From: Adineta ricciae | Taxonomy: Eukaryota > Rotifera > Eurotatoria > Adinetida > Adinetidae | Direction of reading: 5' to 3' | Length of the DNA stretch: 64,000 bases | Assembly: GCA_905250025.1 (NCBI GenBank) | Contig: CAJNOJ010000085.1 | Span: 248,001 to 312,000, forward strand | Shown here: positions 35,665 through 45,842 of the stretch, piece by piece | Layout of the letters: each line of letters opens with the position of its first letter | Position numbering within the stretch: the stretch's first letter is position 1 | Position numbers and translations under genes: made by a program | Notes under the pieces: model-generated | What the model saw: the letters and a program-made list of their open reading frames with translations, nothing else | Told to the model about the DNA's origin: nothing | Database searches by the model: none

Positions 35665-36980
35665 AAAGCTATATATTGGATTTGTATCGTTTTCAGGAAT
35701 TGTCAGTTACAGAAAGTGTCGTCATCTTTTCAATTCTCAGTTGTCTTTATTTCATATGGATCGATTCCTCTAAGTAGGATAAAGTTTTCTTAGCTATTGA
35801 CATGAATTCAATTCATAGTGGACACATGATAAACTATGCAGTTCGATGTGTCTCCATTAATCATTGCTTGACACTTGAGGGAAGAGGACTTCATTTCCAT
35901 TGAGTACAAGAAAGTTTCGAGGCGAAAAGAAAAGCGTTCCAACATTATCTGTGCAAATGCATTTCTCGATTGATCAGAAGTAGAAGAGATAAAACAAACA
36001 CTTTATTATGAATTCAAACTTCAAGTCTCACTTGAATTGAACATTCAAATTCGACGCGAATGCCACTGGTAGTGATGAAAGTTTATGTTATCAACGGTTT
36101 TTATTCGAAGTCTCTCGATGCAGAAAAAAATATTGCCAACAAAGGACTATTCAATGCTTTAATATTGCACAAAGTTTCAAAATTCAAACAAAAGAAAACT
36201 TCTTGACGTCTAGAGTGTATTGATACGGTGATTCTGACATTTCTTTGGCGCCCTGGAGGACAAAGATCATCATCAAACGAGAAATGAAGGCGAGTAGACC
36301 TGCTCTTTCAGTTGCTGTTGTTCTTCTTTCAACGAATGACAAGTCTTCCCTTGTAACTCTTTCTGTTGTAAATAATTTCGGTCCATAGCAATCTTCTTCT
36401 ATGGAAAACGATTGATCGGACGATCGAGAAATTTATAAGAATCTCTCATAAGAAGTAATTGATCGAATTGTCGACTTTCAATCGAGGTAAAGATGAGGTC
36501 AATATTCTTCAAGTAAGTTTTCAAATCTAAACGGGTTCGTTTTTTTCGGTTTGACAAACTGAATCAGTCGATCCGAATTGATGTCCATAGTTATCGAGGA
36601 ATCAATCCTTGTCACGACAAACCTTTGTTCTGAGGTTGATGCGGTGGTTACTGAACTGTTTTTATTGAAAATCATGAATACGTATTGAGCGAGAGTGATT
36701 CGCTTTAGAATGAACTTTAACTGAATTAGACATTCTTTCTCATCACCGAAGTAGGTCACTAGGCGGGAAAGTTCACCAATGTTAACAAGGTAAATATTAA
36801 CCGTGGTATTTAGGAAAAAGTCGAAGATGAACTTTTATTGACTGAATGCAAAAATACATGTCGAACAAATGATAAAAAGAGTAGTCCCAGAGTGGCAGCC
36901 AGCCAGTGTACAAACAGATTCATAAGTGGGATGCATTACTCTTCTTCGAACCAGATCCGAGTGCGATTGAATAAAGTTCT
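35665..36980. other. Gap of 1.3 kb with possible decayed coding pieces
   Basis: On the minus strand a 111-codon open frame spans 36499-36834 (listed separately), and another short one spans about 36203-36430 (including GLLAFISRLMMIFVLQGAKE). Neither has a clear start and they are in different frames. The rest is AT-rich with no other signal. Confidence 0.35.
36499..36834 (-). pseudogene. Open frame without start, faintly ADP-ribosyltransferase-like
   Basis: The frame is open for 111 codons and ends FRFENLLEEY. The part NIGELSRLVTYFGDEKECLI has the order expected at the end of R-S-E type ADP-ribosyltransferases (Ser, then Glu-x-Glu-like before a strand). Such enzymes, often with TPR repeats, are common in rotifers. 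No Arg or STS motif is found nearby, so this may be a decayed piece or an unrelated frame. Confidence 0.2.
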
Positions 36981-39900
36981 CTACGAAAATAGAAGATAAT
37001 ATTCTTTGTCACGTTTAACAACGTGGATATTTACTCGTAATTTTTGTAGCTTTTGTTCTAGTAATTCAATTCGTAGATCTTTTCGTTCGTTGCCCTCTTG
37101 TAATTCAGCAATTTTTTGTCGATAGGATTCGTCTACAGATCGCTGAAGAACAAAAAAAAGCAATGAATAAACACTTTGAGCATTCGTTTCTTTCTCCTAC
37201 CAGTTTATCGTTGATCAATAATTCGATATCACCGATTAAATCATTCGAACCAGGACGTATGCATTGAATTAGAGAAAAATTCGATGAAGAAGATGATGTA
37301 AGCGGATTGATTAACGGTTGATTTGGACTATCACAGTTGGGATTCGGTAGGCTAGATGGTGAATTTTTCAATTTCGATCTAAATGGACGCATAACTTCAA
37401 CGTTCAACCATCGCTTTGAGTCTTACTTCAACGAAGTTCTTCGATTCGAAAGACAGATCGGTGTTTTATCCGTTTCATTTTCGGTTGTTATTTCTTTCTC
37501 ATTGGATTCTTCAATGGATGGTAATGGAGCTTGGGCTGTTGTAATAGGATTCGTGAGACACGATGCAATCGATGTCAAGGTATTGAATGGGCTTTTAATC
37601 TGTTCAGCTGCTTCTTTCTTCGCTTTTTCCACCCCGAGTCGATTTTGAGCATATTCGTACAGTTTACGTTCAGCTTCGGGATAATCTCGACAACCTTCGA
37701 GAACATCTTCTTTTGAAAGGGAAAATAATTCAGAATAACCAACACTGCGAACATCGGCTGTCCGCCGATTAGCACCATCGATATTTAAAATTCCGATTTC
37801 ACCGAAAAAATCACCTGCGACCAAACGAGTGAGAACATCATTTTTGTCGCTAAGAAGATAATCGATTTTCAATTAATGTTCTTCATGTACAAAACTATAC
37901 TTACTTGACAACTTCGAGCACACCGTCGGCAATGATGAACATTTCACGCGCAACTTCCCCTTTCCGACAGATAACGTCGCCAGGTGTAAAGATATATGCA
38001 CGCATTTTCAGGACAAGATCATGAAGAAATTCGGGTTGACACTCATGAAAGATCGTCACCTGAAATGGTTAATAACAATTATTCCATGTTACTTCAATTC
38101 TGCTTTGCTGCCTCGTCAAAGCGATTTATTTACTTTCAAAGTATCCTGATGGAAAATTGATTATTTTCTAGCTATAACCTGTCATGAAGACTTTCATCAA
38201 TCGATCGAATAGTTCAATATAGATAAGCCATTCGCTTTACACGTTCACTCAATTCCCTGACATACCTTTTTCAAAGTACCCAAATTAACATGTAATGCCA
38301 ACTCAGTTTTCAGTTTATCTGGTAAAAGTTTTATTGAATGAACATCTCCAGCACCAGACATTCGACCACGTGACCAAGAATAATTATACCAACGTTGTAC
38401 CCGCCGTTGCATTTCTGGTGGCACATTATGTGTGCGCATGTATTGTTTTGCACTATCCTATACAAACAGTAATCGATGTCAGATTTTTCCGGAAATTGCA
38501 CATCTTCTCTCACCAGTAAACGTTCGAATTCCAATCGACTTGCATTTCGATTAGTAATCACATTACCGACTTGTCCTAGAATATCAAGAAGTAGCAGTAT
38601 GAGTTGCTTCTCATGTTTTCACTGAGAATTTTACCTATAATAATCGAATAGACAAATATTCCACTCATATAACCACAAATAGCGAAAACAGCCCTCAAAA
38701 ATAAAGGAACAAGACGGTGTGTAACTGACTTTTAACTTTATAAAAGACAATTCGGGGAAAAGATTTCTCTCCTCTAGCTTGAATTCTTGCTTACCCACGA
38801 TGATAGCTATGACGAAAACGGCGAACAAGTGAACGCTTATGAGGAAAGCGTAGCTAAAAGAATGCAAAGTACAAGTTCATATTAGAAGAACAGAGTTAAA
38901 AGACATTGACGTGGACACAACAAGCAATGATATTTACCGTCTGTTCGAAAAGTTTTTGAGCCATCTAACTTTGAAGAATAGAAAAGAAAAAGAAAACCGA
39001 AGAAACAAAAATAACGCAAGTCTTCACTATACTTCTCAACAGAAAACAAAAGGAATCGAAGAAACTCTTTCGAATATTAAAATCTACTCACTGCCAATTC
39101 GTTTCTGGTGGTGGTAAATCTCCAATAGTTGTCAATGTTAATGTTGACCAATAGAGACAGCGAAGATACATCCTTGCTATTTGAGAAAAATTTCCTACAG
39201 GCTTTGGGTAAGACCAAAATCCAACAAAACCCTCCGCTTTCGATACCATAAAATAGAAGGAAGCCAACCAATGTCCCAAGAGAAGAAGTATATGAAGTAG
39301 ATTCAGCACTCGATAGGTATTCGGATAGATAGTACGTGATTCTTGATAATAGTAGAGTTGAAATGTTCGATAGAGTTTGAAAAATCGCGGAAATCGAAGA
39401 ATCGGAATGCTGCCGAATTTGATTTGAAGTAAATCCAATGGTGTTAATGATAGAATATCGAAGAGAAAACGAGATGAACGTATGTAATTCATAGCAAGCT
39501 TCATGTGATTGTAAACAAGTAAGCCTAGAACATTCGTACACATAAATTTAGTTTCGAAATGTTATTTTTATCTTTGGAAATGATCATCACTTAATGACGT
39601 TAGTCATCTAAGTAACGGAAAAAAGACGAATCGACAACTTCCTGTTCTGTCGAGACGTTCTACGAAAAATACGATTAGATCGTCTCGTAAATTTATTTCG
39701 AATTGAATTACGGAATAAATCTTTTCATTTTCATTACCTTGCTCAAGATAACCGGTACGAAATTGAATGAAAATATCGACAAAGTACATGGAATCTGCTA
39801 TGTAGTCAAGAATTCGCCAGATATTCTCATAATCTGTTTGCAATGGTTCAAATGCTTGCCGGGCAATTGAAAACCATAAATTATACAAAACAAAAATATT

Positions 39901-40856
39901 CAATAGTATTAACCAATAGAATAAGAACGATTCGTCGGTTGATATAACAAAGTAATTACATGCTCGTAAGATCCGTCGTAGAAACGCAGAACGAGTTTTG
40001 ATCGGTTCATCTTTTTCACTGTTCAATCGAAGATTTTGTTTAACAGGATCTGGAAGAACAAAACGGCAATATAAGACATTCGTGAAGATCGACTTACCTA
40101 TCGCCCCCATACTTCGATAGCCATACCGATTAGAAAATCTTTGTAGGAAAGAATCTTCTCGTGTCAATCCTTTGTTTGATCTGCCGCCAGGACTTGATTG
40201 TCGCTTTAGACTCTAGAAAAGACGGTTGTAATTGAAAGGTACAAAACTTTCAGAAAGAGAGAAAAAAAACTAAAGATTTCCAAAGATAATCACCATCAGT
40301 TCGATAAAATCTTGTTTTTCTATGAATCTAACTCTGGATGTCCATAACTTGATTTGAAGAAAGTTTTTGCCTCTTATTCTCTCTAGATTTGAAGTATAAG
40401 TAAATAATAGAAAACAAATGTTGATAATTTATTTCGGAATTCTCTATCATACTCAATTAGATGAAGAGCAACGAGCGTGATGTGAAGATGATGATGAAGA
40501 AGAGGAAACAATAGACCTCTTTGCCTTTTTTTTTCTCTTTCGAATTCATTTCTATGGGTTTGATTAACGACAGAAAACGCGTTCAGTTACTGACGAACGA
40601 AATCATTCTAGAGAATGCTCATGCTTTAGTTCGGCAATGAAATCTTATTAAAATAATGACTTACATCATCATTTGACGGCGAAGATGGCAATTGATCAGG
40701 ATTAATCGATGGCCCTCGCAGGTAATCACTTGTCGTTAACGTTTCACTTGCGTTCGACTGACGATGTTGAGCTAAATGTTGAGGATAGGGTGCTGGACAC
40801 GCACCGTCTTTCTTAAGTAAGTCATTTAGAACAGGTGTTATGGCTGCTAGCGGCAT
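36981..40856 (-). CDS. Cyclic nucleotide-gated cation channel, CNGA-like
   Basis: About thirteen exons. The first safe ATG is at 40856 (MPLAAITPVLNDLLKK), within an exon that could extend upstream. S1 to S3 lie in 39740-40170 (FYWLILLNIFVLYNLWFSIA, IQFRTGYLEQG). S4 is ILRFPRFFKLYRTF and the pore is YWSTLTLTTIGDLPPP, with Asp where CNGA channels usually have Glu. Two alternative S6 exons follow (38795-38853 and 38635-38693). The C-linker has SWSRGRMSGAGDVHS and LLPDKLKTELALHVNLGTLK. The cyclic-nucleotide-binding domain shows GDFFGEIGIL, the phosphate-binding NRRTADVRSVGYSELF, and a C-helix. A 48-bp intron (about 37384-37431) leads to a Ser-rich linker and a C-terminal coiled coil (LRIELLEQKLQKLRVNI), placed like the CLZ domain of CNGA subunits. 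It should conduct Na+ and Ca2+ when cGMP or cAMP binds. Confidence 0.9.
38635..38693 (-). other. Alternative S6 exon B of the CNG channel
   Basis: 59 bp, preceded by TTTGAG and followed by GTAAAA. Spliced to the pore exon (ending at 39092 with CA) it reads QAVFAICGYMSGIFVYSIIIG and joins GQVGNVITNRNAS. It has the same length and the same phases as exon A, 101 bp away. Confidence 0.75.
38795..38853 (-). other. Alternative S6 exon A of the CNG channel
   Basis: 59 bp, preceded by CTTTTAG and followed by GTAAGC. Spliced to the pore exon it reads HYAFLISVHLFAVFVIAIIVG and joins the same downstream exon. Placing A directly before B gives a TGA after nine codons, so only one can be used at a time. 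Confidence 0.75.
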
Positions 40857-41336
40857 ATCAATGGCTATTAGAAGATCATAACTAGAATAATCAATGACAA
40901 ACAATAAATATAAATCGTTTTGTGTCCTGAATAGTCGATGTCATTTCTAACTTCGAAGATTCAGAGGAAAAAGTCGTGTATCACTCGATTATCTTACGAA
41001 CAAAGGTTAGTTCGAATCACATAAATCTCGGTTATTAAGCTCACCCGAAGGAAATATAAATAAGCTAGAAATGCGAATTTTCTTGGTACATTAGACATCT
41101 CTTACCTAACAGCAGATCATATCATTGAATAAGATTTCCAGTACGAGAAAATTTTTCTTTTTCTTTCTATAATAAATTAATTTTATGCCCGATATCTTTT
41201 CCTCTCTTTCTCCTTCCCGGATTTTTCCTATCAAGTAATTCTATTCAATCTACGAGAGCGAAAGGAGATAGGCTGAACTCGTTCGGATGAGACATGCATG
41301 CCTTTTCGCCACATAAATGAACAGAATGTTGTGTGA

Positions 41337-41370
<34 letters not shown>

Positions 41371-41884
41371 TAGAGATTTGCTGCAACTAGATCATATTAA
41401 CTTCTTTCCTTGAATACATTTTCTCTCTAAGAGAATTTTCATTTCTAAGCAATAGCAATTCATCGAATTCTCTCTAACATCATTAGCTAGACCGATCATA
41501 GTCGAAAAAGAAATATGCAACAGAAACACCGAACGAACCAAACGGAAATTGTCTAGTTAGCTATATGCATGAACTAGAACTAAATTCAAATTAGAATGTG
41601 CATTTAGGCCGATCGAACCAAAGCAATGCCAATTCACATCAAGATCCGCTTAAATAACTGCAGACAGAGAAACGCTGTGCGCATAATCTCTTTCTATCTT
41701 AAGTGTCGCTATCTTCAGCGGCAATGCCAAGAAACTCTTCTTTCTCCCAGTGATTTAATTGAAGTATATGTAAGTAAGTAGAGAATAATTCATGGTATTT
41801 ATTATATCAATGAAACAGTTTGCAATCAAAGAATGTTTATTATTCGCGGTAAGAATAATAATAATAATAATAATACAGTAGGAT
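40857..41884. other. Intergenic 1 kb with (GA)n microsatellite
   Basis: Upstream region of the CNG gene. A pure GA repeat runs at about 41340-41366 and an AAT repeat at about 41847-41874. A 3' splice site (ATTCTAG) at about 40886 suggests a non-coding first exon of the CNG gene further upstream. Confidence 0.45.
41341..41366. repeat. (GA)n microsatellite
   Basis: Thirteen or so uninterrupted GA units follow GACAC. Similar shorter GA/CT runs occur at about 22255, 22640 and 42438, all outside coding exons. Confidence 0.8.
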
Positions 41885-42265
41885 TTAGATATCACCGACA
41901 CGTGGACGTAGTAGTGATTGAGAAACACAAATACGATAACGACCGCGAGGTGTTTGACGAATGGCTACACGGATGGGACTTGATTCATGACCTGTGTCAC
42001 TACTCGCTGTTGAAGAACGCTAAAACTTATTACATGAAATTCAAACATGCACGAATGATCGTTGTCCTACCGAACTCATTGGCGTTAAGACAGGTTTAAT
42101 GTCGATGTTTAAAAAGTTGTTCTCTGCCGGTAATGATTTTTCCGTGGTGAACATTGATGTTAATGAATTTTGTCGTTGATACGCAGCATCAGAAATGTTG
42201 TCATTTGTGCTACTACCAATATCACAAGGTTTTAACCCGTATAAAAACACTTTACACACAGTCAT
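41885..42265 (-). CDS. Small two-exon gene, unknown Ser/Arg-rich protein (109 residues)
   Basis: Exon 1 is 42071-42265 and exon 2 is 41885-42019. The 51-bp intron has a GTAGGA donor and a TTTTAG acceptor. Together they give 330 nt in frame. The protein starts MTVCKVFLYGLKPCDIG and ends ICVSQSLLRPRVGDI. It is Ser/Thr rich and probably disordered, with no signal peptide or membrane helix. The second half (RVAIRQTPRGRYRICVSQS) looks like a short conserved tail. The intron length fits the local norm and the reading frame changes exactly at it, which supports a real gene. I do not recognise the family. It lies on the CNG strand, about 1 kb upstream. Confidence 0.55.
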
Positions 42266-44174
42266 CGTACTCTGAAAAAAAGACCGACAGAAAAAAATGA
42301 CATCATTTCTCGGATTCATACGTTCAAGAAATCAATAGTTAGAATGATTAATCAAACAGAACTTTTTCTACTTAAGATGTGAAGAGAGAAAAAGTATGCG
42401 ACCTTGTCTGCACTTGTTCTCTAGTGTATAGAGAAGGGAGAGAGAGAGAGAGAAAAAATGACATGGGAAGAAAAATGTTTTATTTAATGTTGGGAAAGCA
42501 ACAGCTTGTTTCAACTATGATGCTGCCGATGATCATCAATAAAATAAGACGAAGACGAAGAAAAAAAGAACAAAGCTGACTGTATGCATATTTGTTCTTA
42601 GAATTGATTGAGAAAAGAAAAAAAAGAAATAGTGATCTGTTCAATTTATACGAATAGAAAGAACAGTTGTACAATGACAGATTTGCCTACACACGATCTA
42701 ATTGAACAAATTGTACTCGTTTCAAACACATGCGTTCAAGGCTTCTCTCGTTCTTTCTCATGTTTCTTAATACATACATTGTGATTTACATCGAAAAGTT
42801 AAACGCCTTTGAAAGCAAGTTATTACTTGTCAATAAAACTTGATTGATCATTTTAATGGTAGATGTTATGAATAACATAAATCGTCAGATCATCTATGAT
42901 TAAAACCAACGAGACACATTATTTTGTGCATATTTGAATTTCTACTTCATTTATTTGTCATCGTATCGATGTATGTTAATATGTATTTATGTACATGTGT
43001 GGATTTCATCATTTACGTCGTTTATCACGAAAGTCTAACAACAACAAGCGAAGAAAAAAAAGAGAACATTGTCTTTATCATTTCTACACGGAGTTCATTC
43101 GTTATTTAGTCGACCTCTCTCTCTCTCGCTTGATCTGATTATTTGCTTATTAAGGTTAGGCACGTCAACTAACTAGCCGAAATCAGATCATATCTTCAAA
43201 TCGAATCATTAATATTCATAAAGAACATGTTTCCATTAGATTTAATTAACCAAATAGTAATGTGCATTATTTAAATCATTCCAATAACAACAGTCTTGAT
43301 TCGAACATGACAACAGGTTAATTGAGCCCATTGAACAAACGATATGCTTAGTTCAAGGTAATCAGACAAGCAAAGTTAACCTTCGCTGGATTGAATCATT
43401 GAGATTTTGCGTTTTTTTTTCACGAGTAGTTTGAGTTAAGTGTCAAATGAAGGAGGAAAATGTCAAAGTAAACATTCAAGTTGAAAGAAAAAGCTACTCA
43501 GACAAACAAAAACAACAAATGTTCAGTGAAGGTTGTGTCCGATATTGAATGACTTGTGCACTGGATTGAAGAACTTTCATTTCAATCGTTAGATTTAATA
43601 ATTTAATCTTGCTCTATTGTTTGTAATTACCATGATGGTTTTATCTCTTCATGGCTGTCATATGTATTTGCAATTAAAGTCGATCTCTGTCATTTGATAA
43701 GACGTGATTACTTTTGTGAATTGACTTGGAAATCATATCTAAGGACGATGAGTCATCCGACGTGTACTTAGTAATCAAAAATATTTTGTCCGTTCTCGAC
43801 ATCGACGCAAAAAATCATGAAATGTGATGAGCAGTCATCCATAACAAAATTGTAATGCGAGTTTGATCTGTTGAAAAGAAAGTTCGTTAAATCTTTTCGA
43901 GAATTGATCTTATATTTTTCATCGAGATGATCCAAGTCGTAGAAACTGTCTCACTGGAGAATCTATGCACTTGATAACATGTGGTTTTCTTCTATTGATG
44001 TTATTTTCTTGCTTTTACGATACATTGAATCCTGTTTTTCTTTCTCTCATTAACGAGCAAAACAAGGAAGAGATAATAATCATGACTAGCTGAGAAAAAC
44101 AGAGTACACGCTCGCTATATATCGGTATTCTCGGTAGTTTTTGTATGCATTAAAGTAACCTATTCAGTTTGATC
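42266..44174. other. Intergenic 1.9 kb, no gene seen
   Basis: A divergent interval between a minus-strand and a plus-strand gene. A GA run occurs at about 42438-42453 and CT runs at 43115-43126. No exon-like sequence was recognised. Confidence 0.45.
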
Positions 44175-44987
44175 ATGCTTGCGTCGTCAGTTGCTCCTTT
44201 TCCATTGAATAACAGTCGTACATTCTTTCGATTCTACCATTCAGGACGCTTAGATCGTCGCATTGGTCCAGGCAATCCAGCATACGTTAATCGGTATACA
44301 TTTCGTTTGAAAGGATTCATTCTTGGTTGTTTAATCATTTTCTTTGCTGCTGCTCTTTTTTCAATTGAACTTGCCCGTGTTTATACTGGTTCGATTAATC
44401 GTGGACAGAATGATTCCAATACTTCGTTTCAATATTTGATCAATCCCGATGTCACCATTGGCTTCAATGCACGTTACACAAACAATCGATTGGAAAATCG
44501 ATGGGTATGGCCATGGTCAACAGCAACATTACTATTTAGTTTGATTCTGTTCACAACCGGTGCATTGGGTATATACAGTGGTGTTCGACAGAGCTATTCG
44601 GCTATTTTGATCTTCTTTATCGGTTTGATCTTATCAATATGTTTAATGGTATTTTTGATCATTACTTATGCAACGATATTAGCTGGTTGGAAGGAACTTT
44701 ATGGAACAAGTCAAGACACCATGCCGAGTTTTGTGCGAATGGATAGAAATCTCTCCTCGGCGTGTTTAGCTATTTCGTGTGTATTAACACTCCTTTTGTT
44801 CATAAGTCTGATTATATCTGGTACAAAGATTCGAGTGTGTACCGAAAAGAATTATCCTACACCCATTCGCGGTTATCAACGTTTACCGACTATGTTTACT
44901 CCTCAGCCTCGTCGTGCACGAGCACCACATGGATCACCAGCATCTCGCCGAGCATCACCAGCTGCTCGTCGAGGTGGGGCCAGGTGA
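44175..44987 (+). CDS. Four-helix (tetraspan) membrane protein, unknown family
   Basis: A single exon of 270 residues from ATG at 44175 (MLASSVAPFPL). Four hydrophobic helices are clear: FILGCLIIFFAAALFSIELA, ATLLFSLILFTTGALGIY, AILIFFIGLILSICLMVFLI and ACLAISCVLTLLLFISLII. The first loop, after TM1, is the longest (about 50 residues, with NDSNTS as an N-glycosylation site), as in MARVEL, claudin and MS4A-like proteins. I cannot assign it to any one of them. The C-terminus is basic (PRRARAPHGSPASRRASP) and probably cytoplasmic. AATAAA lies at 45046-45051, 59 bp after the stop. Confidence 0.72.
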   Translation: MLASSVAPFPLNNSRTFFRFYHSGRLDRRIGPGNPAYVNRYTFRLKGFILGCLIIFFAAALFSIELARVYTGSINRGQNDSNTSFQYLINPDVTIGFNARYTNNRLENRWVWPWSTATLLFSLILFTTGALGIYSGVRQSYSAILIFFIGLILSICLMVFLIITYATILAGWKELYGTSQDTMPSFVRMDRNLSSACLAISCVLTLLLFISLIISGTKIRVCTEKNYPTPIRGYQRLPTMFTPQPRRARAPHGSPASRRASPAARRGGAR

Positions 44988-45187
44988 TCGGATAGAAACC
45001 AAACACTTTTTTATGTAATGACACTCGCCATATCTGTTTGTAGTTAATAAAGTTGATCAAATCGATCGTAAACATAGACGCGTGCTATTCGGCACCAAGT
45101 ACGGAATGACACCTAACCGGACTTTTAGTTTAGATTGAACAAAGAAAAGAAAAGCGCGCTTGTAAAATCGAATTCGTTTTTTGATCT

Positions 45188-45814
45188 ATGGCGCTGAGTG
45201 ATGAAGATCGACAGCGATGTAATGCATGTTTACAGAAGCTCGATGAAACGAAACGAATGTGTTTGCAATCGATTGAATATTTAATCGAACAACAGCGTGA
45301 GATTGATGAATGTATTGCTGATCTGAAATCGACGAAATCTCATGCGCAAGAAATCAATAAGAAAATTACGGAATTAAATCGAATCTCTTGTTTAAAATTG
45401 TGCTGTTCGAAAGCAAAGGCATTTTCATTTGAAACAAATATTCATGATGACAATCATTTACTTATTTTACCATTCTCACGTAATCAATCGAGTGTCAATG
45501 GTTTGAATGAATTAGAAAGAGATTTCGAATTCGGAAAAGTCTTCGAATCAATGAAGTCATCGTCTATACCGAAACATTTTTCAACTAAGGATGAATTTGA
45601 TCATATTGTACAAGAGGAATATTCTTTGCTTTTGGAATTAGCAAAAAAATTAACAAAATGTATACAAATTCTGCATGATACCATTGAATTTCTTGGCAGT
45701 GATATCAGATGTACATTAGAACATATGCAAATAGCTCAACCACGAATGCAACAGTTATTGCAAAAGAAACTACCATTAGCTTTTGCTCAAATACAAACAC
45801 ATTTGATGATTTAA
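45188..45814 (+). CDS. SNAP-25-like SNARE protein (two SNARE-like helices, Cys cluster)
   Basis: A single exon of 208 residues. The N-terminal helix (ETKRMCLQSIEYLIEQQREI, then DECIADLKSTKSHAQEI) aligns with the Qb SNARE motif of SNAP-25, with Gln at the zero-layer position (LIEQQREI against LDEQGEQL). As in SNAP-25 it is followed directly by a cysteine cluster (SCLKLCCSK), the likely palmitoylation site. A second heptad helix near the C-terminus (LLELAKKLTKCIQILHDTIE) sits where the Qc motif should be but carries no Gln at the central layer. The protein is therefore a divergent or partly degenerate SNAP-25/29/47 relative, expected to act in membrane fusion. The call rests on hand alignment. 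Confidence 0.5.
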   Translation: MALSDEDRQRCNACLQKLDETKRMCLQSIEYLIEQQREIDECIADLKSTKSHAQEINKKITELNRISCLKLCCSKAKAFSFETNIHDDNHLLILPFSRNQSSVNGLNELERDFEFGKVFESMKSSSIPKHFSTKDEFDHIVQEEYSLLLELAKKLTKCIQILHDTIEFLGSDIRCTLEHMQIAQPRMQQLLQKKLPLAFAQIQTHLMI

Positions 45815-45842
45815 GTAAACAAAACGATATCTATGTCATCTA

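Noticed and set aside
37384-37431. Apparent stop (TAA) after RRTSLK in the CNG channel C-terminus
   Set aside because: A 48-bp intron with GTAAGA donor and TTTAG acceptor removes it and continues in frame to the C-terminal coiled coil.
41833-42099. Plus-strand 88-codon frame with poly-Asn
   Set aside because: It is antisense to the small two-exon gene, and the Asn run comes from an AAT microsatellite.
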